Below are positions 33,698-41,425 of a stretch of DNA of 64,000 bases, one piece after another. Where the stretch lies: assembly GCF_000802225.1 (NCBI RefSeq), contig NZ_JTDI01000007.1:372001-436000 (forward strand), in the 5' to 3' direction. This stretch comes from Novosphingobium malaysiense. Lineage in GTDB: Bacteria > Pseudomonadota > Alphaproteobacteria > Sphingomonadales > Sphingomonadaceae. Numbering within the stretch: position 1 is the first letter of the stretch; every line of letters starts with the position of its first letter. Both the position numbers and the translations under genes were made by a program. The notes under the pieces were generated by a model. That model was given only the letters and a program-made list of their open reading frames with translations. It searched no databases and was not told the origin of the DNA.

Positions 33698-34414
33698 TCA
33701 GTAGTCGTGGTCGACCGAGCCTATGCCGTTTATCTGGCTGCGCAGCGTTTCGGGCTTGCGGACCAGGGTGACGTGGCCGGCGCCATTGATTTCGACGTCG
33801 ACAAGGCCGGTGGCGCCGATGGTGACATTGCCGACGCCGTCCATGCGGACGGTCGCGTCTTCGCCTTCGACCTTGGCGAGGTCGATATTTCCTGCGCCTT
33901 CGGTGGTGATGAAAACCTTGCGGACCTTGCCTTCCGCATCGAGGTTGACCGCGCCTTCCGATTTCAGCGTGAAGCGTTCCTGTTGCATTCCGACGAGCGT
34001 CACGTCACCCGGGGCATCGAGGTCCAGCCCGGTGATCTCGGGTGCCGTGATCTTCACCTTCAACCCGTGGCGCATATGCACTTGGCCGGGAACCGAGAGT
34101 CTGCCGTTTTCCCAGATCAGGCGATCAACGATGTTTGCCGGACCGGTAACCACCATTTCGGCCTTGTCGCCACGGTTGAAGCTGAGCTCCACAGGGATTT
34201 CCATGGCGAGCTGCGAGCCCGGTTCCACCGTGAAGCTGCGCGACTTGCGGGGGCCCTGGTCTTCATCGTCCTCGCCGATGGTCCAGGACCAACCATCGTG
34301 GTCGTAGAATTCTTGCCGGAACTTGTCGCCGCCGAACAGCCAGGCCGCACTGAATGCGACGATCGACAGGATCACGCCGCTGGCGAATACGATGAGCAGC
34401 TTCCTGAACATCAC
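33698..34414 (-). CDS. DUF2807 (head-GIN) membrane-anchored beta-helix protein
   Basis: A 238-aa protein with one N-terminal membrane anchor (LLIVFASGVILSIVAFSAAW) and an extracytoplasmic repetitive beta structure. The DUF2807 pattern is visible in repeated GLDLDAPGDVTLVG, FTLKSEGAVNLDAEG, ATVRMDGVGNVTIG and VDVEINGAGHVTLV. It is the last gene of the padR operon. Such proteins in PadR-DUF1700 units are thought to act at the envelope, without a defined activity. Confidence 0.83.
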   Translation of the reverse strand: MMFRKLLIVFASGVILSIVAFSAAWLFGGDKFRQEFYDHDGWSWTIGEDDEDQGPRKSRSFTVEPGSQLAMEIPVELSFNRGDKAEMVVTGPANIVDRLIWENGRLSVPGQVHMRHGLKVKITAPEITGLDLDAPGDVTLVGMQQERFTLKSEGAVNLDAEGKVRKVFITTEGAGNIDLAKVEGEDATVRMDGVGNVTIGATGLVDVEINGAGHVTLVRKPETLRSQINGIGSVDHDY

Positions 34415-34436
34415 ATGTTTCCTTTCTATCGTCTCT

Positions 34437-35003
34437 TCAGGCTTCGGATTGGATGGCGGGTTCGATTACGCGGTAGTGGAGGCGGCCGAACCACATGAGC
34501 GCATTGATGATCCAGATACTGACCAGCGTGAGCAGGGCGGCGGCAGCGACGGAGCCGCTCATGATGCCGAGGCCTGCCAGCAGTGCAACGAGCCAGCCAC
34601 CCGGAAATCCGCTGAACGGACCGACGATGAACACGAACCCGCCGCTGATGAACACGGCAACCACGGCTACGAACAGGGCGATGACGACGCCGATGATCGG
34701 CAGAACGATGGGCAGGAGGATCAGGATGTCGATCGTCGCCAGGCCCATGAAGGCGAGAATGGCTGCCCATGCGGAAGAGGGAGATCGGTCGCTCTCCCAG
34801 TTGCGGAACCCTGCCTCGAAGCGCAGTTCGCGTGCGAGGCGGGCCGGGTTGCCGAGAGCCTCTGCGACCTCCTCTTCGCTTCTGCCCTCGGCGAGGCCGG
34901 CTTCGAAGTGCGCTTCGTAGTCGGCAACGATCTCGGCGATGTCGTCCTGAGGCATGCCCTTGAGGCCGGCCTGCAGGCGCTTGATGAATGCATTACGCGT
35001 CAT
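34437..35003 (-). CDS. DUF1700 membrane protein
   Basis: A 188-aa protein. The first 70 residues are a helical cytoplasmic domain (AFIKRLQAGLKGMPQDDIAE, ADYEAHFEAGLAEGRSEEEV) typical of DUF1700/HAAS, followed by three or four membrane helices (ILILLPIVLPIIGVVIALFV, GGWLVALLAGLGIMSG). It lies between padR, which it overlaps by 11 bases, and the DUF2807 gene. HAAS-type proteins often act as modulators of PadR regulators. Confidence 0.85.
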   Translation of the reverse strand: MTRNAFIKRLQAGLKGMPQDDIAEIVADYEAHFEAGLAEGRSEEEVAEALGNPARLARELRFEAGFRNWESDRSPSSAWAAILAFMGLATIDILILLPIVLPIIGVVIALFVAVVAVFISGGFVFIVGPFSGFPGGWLVALLAGLGIMSGSVAAAALLTLVSIWIINALMWFGRLHYRVIEPAIQSEA

Positions 35004-35370
35004 GGCTGATTTCCCCTTCCTGGCTCTGGGGCTCTTCCGAAGAGGCGGCAGCGGCGCCGTCGATCAGGCCGTCGACGGCGGCGGTGAAGCCACGCCATTC
35101 TTCGACCTGTGCGGTCAGCCGTGAACGGCCGGTTTCGGTGATGCGGTAGTACTTGCGCGGCGGTCCCGAGGGCGATTCCTCGAGATAAGTGGTCACCAGC
35201 CCCTCGGACTGCATGCGGCGCATGAGCGGGTAGATAGTGCCTTCACCCATATCGACAGCATCGGCCATGCGGCTCGCGATCTCGTAGGCGTAGCTGTCAC
35301 CGCGTGACAGCAGGGCAAGCACGCAAAGCCCGAGCACCCCCTTTTTCAACTGGATTTCGATTTCGGACAT
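34993..35370 (-). CDS. PadR-family transcriptional regulator
   Basis: A 125-aa winged-helix repressor. The DNA-binding domain (LKKGVLGLCVLALLSRGDSYAY, EGTIYPLMRRMQSEGLV, PPRKYYRITETGRSRL) fills the first 85 residues; the rest is a short dimerisation helix and an acidic tail. A GCAGGAG ribosome-binding site is 9 bases before ATG 35370. A well-formed promoter and palindrome lie just upstream, suggesting self-repression of padR-DUF1700-DUF2807. Confidence 0.92.
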   Translation of the reverse strand: MSEIEIQLKKGVLGLCVLALLSRGDSYAYEIASRMADAVDMGEGTIYPLMRRMQSEGLVTTYLEESPSGPPRKYYRITETGRSRLTAQVEEWRGFTAAVDGLIDGAAAASSEEPQSQEGEISHDA

Positions 35371-35395
35371 CGAATCAACTCCTGCGGATGAGCAG

Positions 35396-35424
35396 TGTAT
35401 ATGGCAAGCTACTGGGCGATGCAA
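35396..35424 (-). promoter_or_regulatory. sigma70-type promoter of the padR operon
   Basis: On the minus strand: TTGCAT (35424-35419), exactly 17 bases, TATACA (35401-35396). The predicted start is about 20 bases before the padR ATG. Confidence 0.65.
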
Positions 35425-35428
35425 GGTA

Positions 35429-35450
35429 CCATGTAGAAACTGGTACATGG
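35429..35450. promoter_or_regulatory. palindrome, candidate PadR operator
   Basis: CCATGT, 10 bases, ACATGG, immediately upstream of the padR -35 element. It contains the ATGT/ACAT half-sites known from PadR-type operators, although classical spacing is 8 bases. Confidence 0.55.
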
Positions 35451-35762
35451 CAAAGCATGTATCTGTCTCAATGCAAGGTATTGGGCTGTGAGAAATTTAA
35501 TTTAACGACGTAAAAACAATTAGATAGGTATGACGTGGGTCGGCACCCAGAAGACCTCTTAATTTGGATTCGAGCACGTGCCCTGCCCGCAGAGATCCCA
35601 TTTTCTCATTGCTGGTGATGGTAGGCGGCGTGTCGCGGTGGGCCGATTCGCTCTGTCGGCCACAAAGTCGCTGCAAAATGGTGACAGGGTTGCCCTATCC
35701 GCATTTTCTCCGTCCAACGTGTGACGGAGGGGCATTGGTGCAGCGCCTGAGAGGAGATTGAG

Positions 35763-36167
35763 ATGTCGGTTGCCGAGCGGAATAGGGCGGCGCTTTCGCG
35801 CGCGTTCAAAGAGCTGGAGAAGGGCAATGCAGACGCCTTCATGGCGCTTTTCTCGGAGGACATCACCTGGCGCGTGATGGGAAGCAGCTACTGGTCCAGG
35901 GAGGCGAAAGGGCTGGCAAACGTCCAGAAGGATCTCATGGGCCCGCTCTTTTCGCGGTTTGCCGCACCCTATCTCAACATACCCGAGCTGGTGATCGCCG
36001 ATGGCGACCACGTCGTGGTGCTGGCGCGCGGCGACACGACGACCACGGAAGGGCAGCGCTATAACAACGACTATTGCTTCGCCTTTCGGCTCGAGGCGGG
36101 CAAGATCGTTTCGGTACGCGAGTATCTGGACACGAAGCTGGCCGATGCCGTTCTGGGTACCGGCTGA
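35763..36167 (+). CDS. SnoaL/NTF2-like protein
   Basis: A 134-aa single-domain protein with the cone-shaped NTF2-like fold: RAFKELEKGNADAFMALFSEDITWRVMG, then VVLARGDTTTTEGQRYNNDYCFAFRLEAGKI and VREYLDTKLADAVL. The fold hosts varied small-molecule enzymes or binding proteins; no catalytic set can be assigned. An AGGAGA ribosome-binding site precedes ATG 35763. A strong hairpin terminator follows. Confidence 0.87.
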   Translation: MSVAERNRAALSRAFKELEKGNADAFMALFSEDITWRVMGSSYWSREAKGLANVQKDLMGPLFSRFAAPYLNIPELVIADGDHVVVLARGDTTTTEGQRYNNDYCFAFRLEAGKIVSVREYLDTKLADAVLGTG

Positions 36168-36205
36168 ACACCGCAAGGCGCCGAACCCCGTCACGCCCTC
36201 CGCGA

Positions 36206-36244
36206 CGAAAAAGGGGCCGCGAGTTGCCTCGCGACCCCTTTTTC
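36206..36244. terminator. bidirectional intrinsic terminator between SnoaL gene and rpsI
   Basis: A 17-bp stem with one mismatch: CGAAAAAGGGG and CGCGAG pair with CTCGCG and CCCCTTTTTCG around a TTGC loop. T-runs on both strands suit the two convergent genes. Confidence 0.9.
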
Positions 36245-36267
36245 GTAAGCCTTAGCTCGCGAAACGC

Positions 36268-36783
36268 TTAGCGCTTCGAGAACTGGAAGCTGCGGCGGGC
36301 CTTGGCGCGGCCGTACTTCTTGCGCTCAACCACACGGCTGTCGCGGGTGAGGAAGCCGGCGGCCTTGACCGTGCTGCGTAGGGCCGGCTCGTACTTGCTG
36401 AGGGCCTGCGAGATACCGTGCTTCACGGCACCGGCCTGACCCGAGAGACCGCCGCCCTTGACGGTGGCGACGACGTCGTACTGCTCTTCACGACCGGTGA
36501 TCGTGAAGGGCTGCGCGATGACGAGGCGCAAGGTCGGACGGGCGAAGTAGACTTCCTGGTCGCGACCATTGACGGTCACCTTGCCACTGCCGGGCTTCAG
36601 CCAGACGCGGGCAACGGCGTCCTTGCGGCGGCCGGTGGCATAGGCGCGGCCCTGGGCGTCGATTTCCTGTTCGCGCAGCGGCGCGTTGGAAACGGGAGCA
36701 GCAACTTCGGCTTCGCCTTCGGGGGCGTTGCCGGCGATGTCCTTGAGGTCGGACAGGCTCGAAACGGTTTCGTTCTCGGACAT
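36268..36783 (-). CDS. rpsI: 30S ribosomal protein S9
   Basis: A 171-aa S9. The conserved core starts near residue 45 (AYATGRRKDAVARVWLKPGSG), with GGGLSGQAGAVKHGISQAL and the C-terminal GRAKARRSFQFSKR that reaches the tRNA P site. About 40 extra N-terminal residues (acidic, SLSDLKDIAG) are typical of alphaproteobacterial S9. The start overlaps the rplM stop by one base (TAATG). Confidence 0.97.
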   Translation of the reverse strand: MSENETVSSLSDLKDIAGNAPEGEAEVAAPVSNAPLREQEIDAQGRAYATGRRKDAVARVWLKPGSGKVTVNGRDQEVYFARPTLRLVIAQPFTITGREEQYDVVATVKGGGLSGQAGAVKHGISQALSKYEPALRSTVKAAGFLTRDSRVVERKKYGRAKARRSFQFSKR

Positions 36784-37262
36784 TATGCGCCCACCTTGTT
36801 CTTACGGCTCATGGAAGCGACGTCGAGGGGCTCCGGCTGCGTACCGCCATGCGGGTGCTCGGAACCGGCATAGACGTGCAGGGCGCGCATCTGGTCACGG
36901 CCGAGCGGGCCGCGCGGGATCATGCGCTCAACGGCCTTCTCGAGCACGCGCTCGGGGAAGCGACCGGCGAGAACCTTGTCCGCGGTCACTTCCTTGATGC
37001 CGCCGGCATAGCCGGTGTGCTTGTAGTAGGTCTGCTGCTTCAGCTTGTTGCCGGTGAAGCGGACCTTTTCGGCGTTGATGACGACGACATGGTCGCCGCA
37101 ATCGACGTGCGGGGTGTAGCTCGGCTTGTGCTTGCCGCGCAGCAGATCGGCGATCACAACCGCGAGGCGGCCAACCACCAGACCTTCGGCATCGATCAGA
37201 TGCCACTTCTTTTCCACCTCGGCCGGCTTGATCGACCGGGTGACCTTCGTAAGCGCCTTCAT
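36783..37262 (-). CDS. rplM: 50S ribosomal protein L13
   Basis: A 159-aa L13, an early-assembling protein of the large subunit. Signatures include KKWHLIDAEGLVVGRLA, HVDCGDHVVVINAEKVRFTG, YYKHTGYAGG and MIPRGPLGRDQMRALHVYAG. ATG 37262 is used; the in-frame upstream extension is not conserved. First gene of the rplM-rpsI operon. Confidence 0.97.
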   Translation of the reverse strand: MKALTKVTRSIKPAEVEKKWHLIDAEGLVVGRLAVVIADLLRGKHKPSYTPHVDCGDHVVVINAEKVRFTGNKLKQQTYYKHTGYAGGIKEVTADKVLAGRFPERVLEKAVERMIPRGPLGRDQMRALHVYAGSEHPHGGTQPEPLDVASMSRKNKVGA

Positions 37263-37342
37263 GGCTGGTCTATCCCTTGTTTCGTGCGCACGCCGGGAGA
37301 ATCGCATGTATCCGCGAATCTCGCACCGTGCGGGAAGGCGGC

Positions 37343-37371
37343 CAAATCGTCCAAATGGGCGTGTAAGTCAA
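37343..37371 (-). promoter_or_regulatory. possible promoter of rplM-rpsI
   Basis: On the minus strand: a good -35 TTGACT (37371-37366), 17 bases, then a poor -10 GATTTG (37348-37343). The location, about 80 bases before rplM, is plausible. Confidence 0.35.
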
Positions 37372-37414
37372 GCTGGCTGCGGATTTCCATAGAGGTAATA
37401 TGATACCTTAAGGT

Positions 37415-37732
37415 CTATCGGGCGATGGCGCCCAACCAATCGAGCGTTCCCATCGCCGCCGAATCGCAGTGCCATCCGACCACTGCAGGCTCCTCGTAAG
37501 GATGGATGTCGGCCAACCGGTCGATGGCCTGCTCCAGAAGGTCGGTGTTCGTCTTCAGCAGTGCACCGTTTTCCCGCGCCATGTCCTTCTGCCCGTTCCA
37601 TGCGAACATCGAGGTCATCGCCGGCAGCACGTTTCCGCACGCGATCAGGCGTTCGTCCAGCAGCGTGTTGATCGCCGCGAGTGCGGCCTCCTCATCGGGG
37701 AAGGGGCACCAGATCAAGGCCGCGGTGGTCAT
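37415..37732 (-). CDS. cutA: divalent cation tolerance protein CutA
   Basis: A 105-aa CutA1, a trimeric ferredoxin-like protein tied to copper tolerance. Signatures are LIWCPFPDEEAALAAINTLL, LIACGNVLPAMTSMFAWNG, LLKTNTDLLEQAIDRLADIHPYEEP. Its ATG overlaps the stop of ctaA (ATGA). Adjacent to a cytochrome oxidase heme gene, a copper link is sensible. Confidence 0.93.
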   Translation of the reverse strand: MTTAALIWCPFPDEEAALAAINTLLDERLIACGNVLPAMTSMFAWNGQKDMARENGALLKTNTDLLEQAIDRLADIHPYEEPAVVGWHCDSAAMGTLDWLGAIAR

Positions 37733-38823
37733 GGGCCGCTCAGGAGGTTGACGGGATCGCGACGTCCGAGCGCGTGGGCCCCCCATACCGTGGCCACGAC
37801 GAGCAGCGCGCCGCACAGCTGATGGGCAACCGCGAGCCACAGGGCGACGCCCGACCACACCGTAAAGATGCCCAGGATGACCTGGGTTCCGAATGCGGTG
37901 TGGATGGCGACGGAAATGATGCGCTGGCGCCGGTCGCGCAGTCTTCTGGCCATGACGACGAGAATGGTCACCACGACCCAGGCCCACCACCGGTGCACGA
38001 AATGGGTGAGGTAGGGGTCGTTGAACAAGGCGTGGATAAATCCCCCCGCCCAGTCGACGCCTTCGGGGAAGAAACGGCCTTGCATCAGCGGCCAGGCGTC
38101 GAGGCTGAACCAACCGGCGCCGGCGACATAGCCGGCCCGCATTCCCGCCACCATGGCCCCCATGAGCAACTGGAACGCCAAAACCGCCAGAGTTACAATT
38201 CCGAAGCCCGTGATATGGACCGGAGGTTCCCCTACCCGCAGGTTCTTGAGGTCCAGCGCCGTCCAGACGAGACCGCCCAGCGTCGTCAGCGCTACCAGCA
38301 GGTGGGCCGCGAGGCGGAAGTGACTGACCCGGTCTGCTGCTTCCGGCGTAAGCCCGGACGAGACCATCCACCAACCCAGGGCCCCCTGGAGACCGCCCAG
38401 CGCGAGCAGGGCGAGCAGGCGCGGCTTGTAACCCAGCGGGATCGTGCGCTTGTACCAGAACCACGCCAGGGGTAGCGCGAAGGCCAACCCGATCAGGCGT
38501 GCCAGCAGTCGATGGACCCATTCCCAGAAGTAGATGAACTTGTACTGGGCGAGCGTCATGCCGGCTGGACCGTTGATATCTAGATACTGCGGTATCTTCT
38601 TGTAATCCGCGAATTCGGCTTGCCACTGGGCATCGTTCAGCGGGGGAATGGCGCCGGTTATTGGCTTCCACTGCGTGATCGAGAGACCGGATTCGGTAAG
38701 GCGGGTGATACCGCCGACTGCGACGATCAAGACCACGAGCGCGGCCACTATCTGCAGCCAGCGGATCATGGGGGTAATGTCGTCGGTGGTACCGATGAGG
38801 GGGCGACCGTCGGTGACTTTCAT
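37729..38823 (-). CDS. ctaA: heme A synthase CtaA/Cox15
   Basis: A 364-aa inner-membrane enzyme with eight helices that oxidises heme O to heme A for cytochrome c oxidase. Signatures include GGITRLTESGLSITQWKPI near residue 42, FWEWVHRLLARLIG, HFRLAAHLLVAL and FVHRWWAWVVV with the heme-ligating histidines. ATG 38823 begins the family; the frame upstream is not homologous. It is coupled to cutA. Confidence 0.95.
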   Translation of the reverse strand: MKVTDGRPLIGTTDDITPMIRWLQIVAALVVLIVAVGGITRLTESGLSITQWKPITGAIPPLNDAQWQAEFADYKKIPQYLDINGPAGMTLAQYKFIYFWEWVHRLLARLIGLAFALPLAWFWYKRTIPLGYKPRLLALLALGGLQGALGWWMVSSGLTPEAADRVSHFRLAAHLLVALTTLGGLVWTALDLKNLRVGEPPVHITGFGIVTLAVLAFQLLMGAMVAGMRAGYVAGAGWFSLDAWPLMQGRFFPEGVDWAGGFIHALFNDPYLTHFVHRWWAWVVVTILVVMARRLRDRRQRIISVAIHTAFGTQVILGIFTVWSGVALWLAVAHQLCGALLVVATVWGAHALGRRDPVNLLSGP

Positions 38824-38917
38824 GCTTTTTCGACTTTCATGGACGCGTTTCCTGCGATTTCGCGAAGCAATGTGCAAGAGGCGTCGTTTTCGAGCGTGCG
38901 ATAGCGGGTTGGGCTTG

Positions 38918-38938
38918 AATGATGTTACAACATTACAT
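38918..38938. promoter_or_regulatory. Zur-box-like palindrome upstream of merC-like gene
   Basis: A perfect ATGTT-AC-AACAT core at 38922-38933 in an AATG...TTACAT context, 17 bases before the MerC-like start codon. It resembles alphaproteobacterial Zur operators (ATGTTATAACAT type). Confidence 0.5.
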
Positions 38939-38950
38939 ATCTGCAGTGAC

Positions 38951-39322
38951 ATGCGCAGCGCCTTTATCGCGATTCGGGACCGGCTCGACCGTGCAGGGAT
39001 TCTCCTGAGCGGCCTGTGTATGGTGCATTGCGTCTTGGGCGTAGTCCTGGTCGGCGTGCTGGGGCTGGGCGGAGGCATGCTGATGTCGCCGGCCATTCAC
39101 CGCTACGGCCTGGTTTTGGCGCTTGCCGTGGGCCTCGTCTCGCTCGGCCTCGGTATTCTGCGTCACGGGCGGATCGGTCCGCTGGTACTGGGAGGTTTCG
39201 GGCTCGCCTTGATGGCGTCGGCAATCGCCGTCGGTCACGGACTGCCTGAAGCGGTGTTGACGATAGCGGGCGTCGCTCTCGTCGCCTTCGCGCACATTCG
39301 GAACTTGCACCCGGCCTGCTGA
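38951..39322 (+). CDS. MerC-domain membrane protein
   Basis: A 123-aa protein with four membrane helices and the MerC motif C-x3-C in SGLCMVHCVLGVVLVGVLG near residue 20. MerC proteins carry mercury or other soft metals. ATG 38951 is chosen because the frame upstream lies in the ctaA leader. A Zur-like palindrome just upstream points to zinc control; no mer operon genes are near, so zinc is more likely than mercury. This is inference. Confidence 0.8.
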   Translation: MRSAFIAIRDRLDRAGILLSGLCMVHCVLGVVLVGVLGLGGGMLMSPAIHRYGLVLALAVGLVSLGLGILRHGRIGPLVLGGFGLALMASAIAVGHGLPEAVLTIAGVALVAFAHIRNLHPAC

Positions 39323-39338
39323 ACGCTATCTGCGGGGC

Positions 39339-39563
39339 ATGGCATCACAAACTTCGGGCGAACTTCTGCTGACCGTCAATGGCGAACCGCGCCGTATCTC
39401 GGCCGGCGCGACCATTGCCGATCTTGTCGAAAACATCGGCCTCGACCCGAGGAAGGTCGCCGTCGAACGCAATGCCGAGATTGCGCCGCGCTCGTCTCTG
39501 GCCGATGTATCGCTGGCCGACGGCGACGTGCTGGAGATTGTCCATTTCGTAGGTGGCGGCTGA
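39339..39563 (+). CDS. thiS: sulfur carrier protein ThiS
   Basis: A 74-aa ubiquitin-like sulfur carrier for thiazole synthesis. It has LLLTVNGEPRRISAGATIADL, RKVAVERNAEIAPRS and the C-terminal glycines (FVGGG) that become a thiocarboxylate. It is followed by thiG. Confidence 0.94.
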   Translation: MASQTSGELLLTVNGEPRRISAGATIADLVENIGLDPRKVAVERNAEIAPRSSLADVSLADGDVLEIVHFVGGG

Positions 39564-39578
39564 GCCCGCCGTTTTTTT
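39555..39578 (+). terminator. terminator-like hairpin between thiS and thiG
   Basis: A 5-bp GC stem (GGCGG with CCGCC) with a 6-base loop followed by G and seven Ts. It overlaps the last codons and stop of thiS. It may partly terminate before thiG. Confidence 0.5.
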
Positions 39579-39612
39579 CCGCCTTTTTCCGAACCGCTGC
39601 GCTCCCGAAAGG

Positions 39613-40413
39613 ATGCGAACCTTGACCGATACCCCTGCCGCCACCGCCGACACCTGGACCGTTGCCGGCCGTACTTTCACCTCGCGCCTGATCGTGGGCA
39701 CCGGCAAGTACAAGGATTTCGAGCAGAACGCCGCGGCGGTGGAGGCGAGCGGGGCCGAGATCGTGACGGTGGCGGTGCGCCGCGTGAACATTTCGGATCC
39801 CAAGGCGCCGATGCTGACGGACTTCATCGATCCGAAGAAGACCACCTACCTGCCCAACACGGCCGGCTGCTTTACCGCCGACGATGCCATTCGCACGCTG
39901 CGCCTGGCCCGTGAGGCGGGGGGCTGGGATCTGGTCAAGCTGGAGGTGCTGGGCGAGGCGCGCACGCTCTATCCGGATATGCGCGAGACGCTGAAGGCTA
40001 CCGAGGTTCTGGCCAAGGAAGGCTTTGCGCCGATGGTCTACTGTGTGGACGATCCGATCGCCGCCAAGCAGCTCGAGGAAGCGGGCGCGGTGGCGATCAT
40101 GCCGCTGGGGGCGCCCATCGGGTCAGGTCTCGGGATTCAGAACAAGGTAACGGTGCGCCTCATCGTCGAAGGCGCGAATGTGCCGGTTCTGGTCGACGCC
40201 GGGGTCGGTACGGCATCGGATGCAGCCGTGGCGATGGAGCTGGGCTGCGACGGCGTGTTGATGAACACCGCGATCGCCGAAGCCAAGGACCCGATTCGCA
40301 TGGCGAAGGCGATGAAGCTGGCGGTGGAAGCGGGCCGCGACGCCTACCTGGCCGGGCGGATGGCCACGCGGCGCTATGCCGACCCGTCGAGCCCGCTGGC
40401 CGGGCTGATCTGA
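39613..40413 (+). CDS. thiG: thiazole synthase ThiG
   Basis: A 266-aa TIM-barrel enzyme condensing 1-deoxy-xylulose 5-phosphate, dehydroglycine and ThiS thiocarboxylate into the thiamin thiazole. Signatures are SRLIVGTGKYKDFEQN, DLVKLEVLGEARTLYPD with the Schiff-base lysine, VAIMPLGAPIGSGLG and VDAGVGTASDAAVAMELG. The start may be ATG 39613 or TTG 39622; the AAAGG lies 2 and 11 bases before them, favouring TTG. Confidence 0.95.
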   Translation: MRTLTDTPAATADTWTVAGRTFTSRLIVGTGKYKDFEQNAAAVEASGAEIVTVAVRRVNISDPKAPMLTDFIDPKKTTYLPNTAGCFTADDAIRTLRLAREAGGWDLVKLEVLGEARTLYPDMRETLKATEVLAKEGFAPMVYCVDDPIAAKQLEEAGAVAIMPLGAPIGSGLGIQNKVTVRLIVEGANVPVLVDAGVGTASDAAVAMELGCDGVLMNTAIAEAKDPIRMAKAMKLAVEAGRDAYLAGRMATRRYADPSSPLAGLI

Positions 40414-40440
40414 TCGGCGCTGCCGGGTTCGGCAAGGCGT

Positions 40441-40620
40441 TCAGCTGCCGCCCGGCCGGTCTTCGTCTTTGGCGATGTCCTCGCGCACGCGGCGTGCCGA
40501 ACTTTCCGAGACGGGATCATACCTGCGGTCGCGCCGCATGTATCTGATCGTTGCGTAGAGGATGGCGAGCCCCAGAAGAATGGGGCCGCCGATCGTAGTA
40601 AACGCCCATAGGTATTCCAT
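40441..40620 (-). CDS. small single-span membrane protein, unknown
   Basis: A 59-aa protein with one helix (GGPILLGLAILYATIRYM) near the N-terminus and a charged cytoplasmic tail (RRVREDIAKDEDRPGGS). ATG 40620 is used; a longer frame to 40689 adds a charged segment lacking conservation. Short proteins of this form are common and of unknown role. Confidence 0.6.
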   Translation of the reverse strand: MEYLWAFTTIGGPILLGLAILYATIRYMRRDRRYDPVSESSARRVREDIAKDEDRPGGS

Positions 40621-40789
40621 TCGCGATTTCTCCGCGCATTCGTGTGGTGTGCAGGCCTCACGCAGGCCGTGCTTTCTATCCAAATGCACTCGCGGAGGTC
40701 TTCGTTCCTCGGAAAACTCTCGTTTTCGGTGGTTAATCGATTGGTTTCCAAGTGCTTACCCTGCACGTAGGAGACAAACCTTTGCATAG

Positions 40790-40821
40790 TTAACAACTTC
40801 GTAACCGCCCCGATGGTTAAC
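40790..40821. promoter_or_regulatory. possible CtrA-type sites upstream of unknown gene
   Basis: TTAA, 7 bases, GTAA at 40790-40804 (one mismatch from TTAA-N7-TTAA), followed by a GTTAAC-like half-site at 40816-40821. They lie 60-95 bases before the start of the 175-aa gene. Confidence 0.3.
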
Positions 40822-40883
40822 TGCGAATCGTGAAGGGGGGCTTCCTTCGATTCACGGTCAAGACGGTCACGGGGGTTACGACC

Positions 40884-41411
40884 ATGACTTATGTAGGCAC
40901 GGCAACTCTGACGATCAGCGAATTGCGCGAGTTTGCCAGCTTCACGTCCTGCGAGCAGCGCTACATCCGGCGCAGCCTCGACATCGGCCTCGGCCGCCAG
41001 GACGCCTTCAAGCTCTGGGCGCGCAACGAGGCCGAAGCGGCTTCGATCCGCAAGCAATATGTCGCCTACCAGGATCTCAAGGCGCTGCGCGGAATGCGGC
41101 CGGACGAGATCGGCTTCGACGATCTCGAGGTCTTCATGGGCAAGCTGGTCCGCATGGCCGCATTCGACCTTGCACAGGAAAGGCTGACCTGCTTTTCGGC
41201 CTTTCGCTTCCTCTACGAGCGGCTGCTCGGCGCCTGGGTCCGTCCCTGGCTGCCCGGCGCCTTCTGCGGGGCCGGTGCGCTGCCGCAGATCCGCCCGGAC
41301 CGCCGCAAGCTGCTGCTTCACTCGATCAGCGAGGCCGCTGCCACGGCTCCCGGCTGGTCGGAGCGCGAACCGAGTTTCTATCCGGAATTCATCGAGCAGG
41401 AAGCAGCCTGA
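40884..41411 (+). CDS. hypothetical protein, no family recognised
   Basis: A 175-aa soluble protein without signal peptide or membrane helix. It looks mostly helical: TISELREFASFTSCEQRYIR, DAFKLWARNEAEAASIRKQY, DLEVFMGKLVRMAAFDLAQE, with a more apolar centre (FLYERLLGAWVRPWLPGAF) and two cysteines besides. Codon third positions are strongly GC, unlike an antisense shadow, so it is likely real. ATG 40884 is chosen; ATG 40830 would add 18 weak residues. A parS-like palindrome follows 15 bases after the stop. Confidence 0.7.
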   Translation: MTYVGTATLTISELREFASFTSCEQRYIRRSLDIGLGRQDAFKLWARNEAEAASIRKQYVAYQDLKALRGMRPDEIGFDDLEVFMGKLVRMAAFDLAQERLTCFSAFRFLYERLLGAWVRPWLPGAFCGAGALPQIRPDRRKLLLHSISEAAATAPGWSEREPSFYPEFIEQEAA

Positions 41412-41425
41412 AACTTCGCAAAGCT

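Larger units (their letters stand above)
35371..35762. other. padR-SnoaL intergenic region (392 bases)
   Basis: No supported gene. Its left 80 bases hold the padR promoter and palindrome. The middle is unusually AT-rich (around 35495-35525). A 7-bp inverted repeat (CTCCGTC with GACGGAG, 35708-35729) lies 33 bases before the downstream start. No full tRNA fold was found. Confidence 0.5.

Noticed and set aside
35555..35600. GGATTCGAGCAC, possible tRNA remnant or attachment site
   Set aside because: No tRNA gene, integrase or mobile gene nearby and no complementary arms.
39323..39338. Thiamin riboswitch before thiS
   Set aside because: Only 16 bases separate the MerC-like gene from thiS; there is no room for one.
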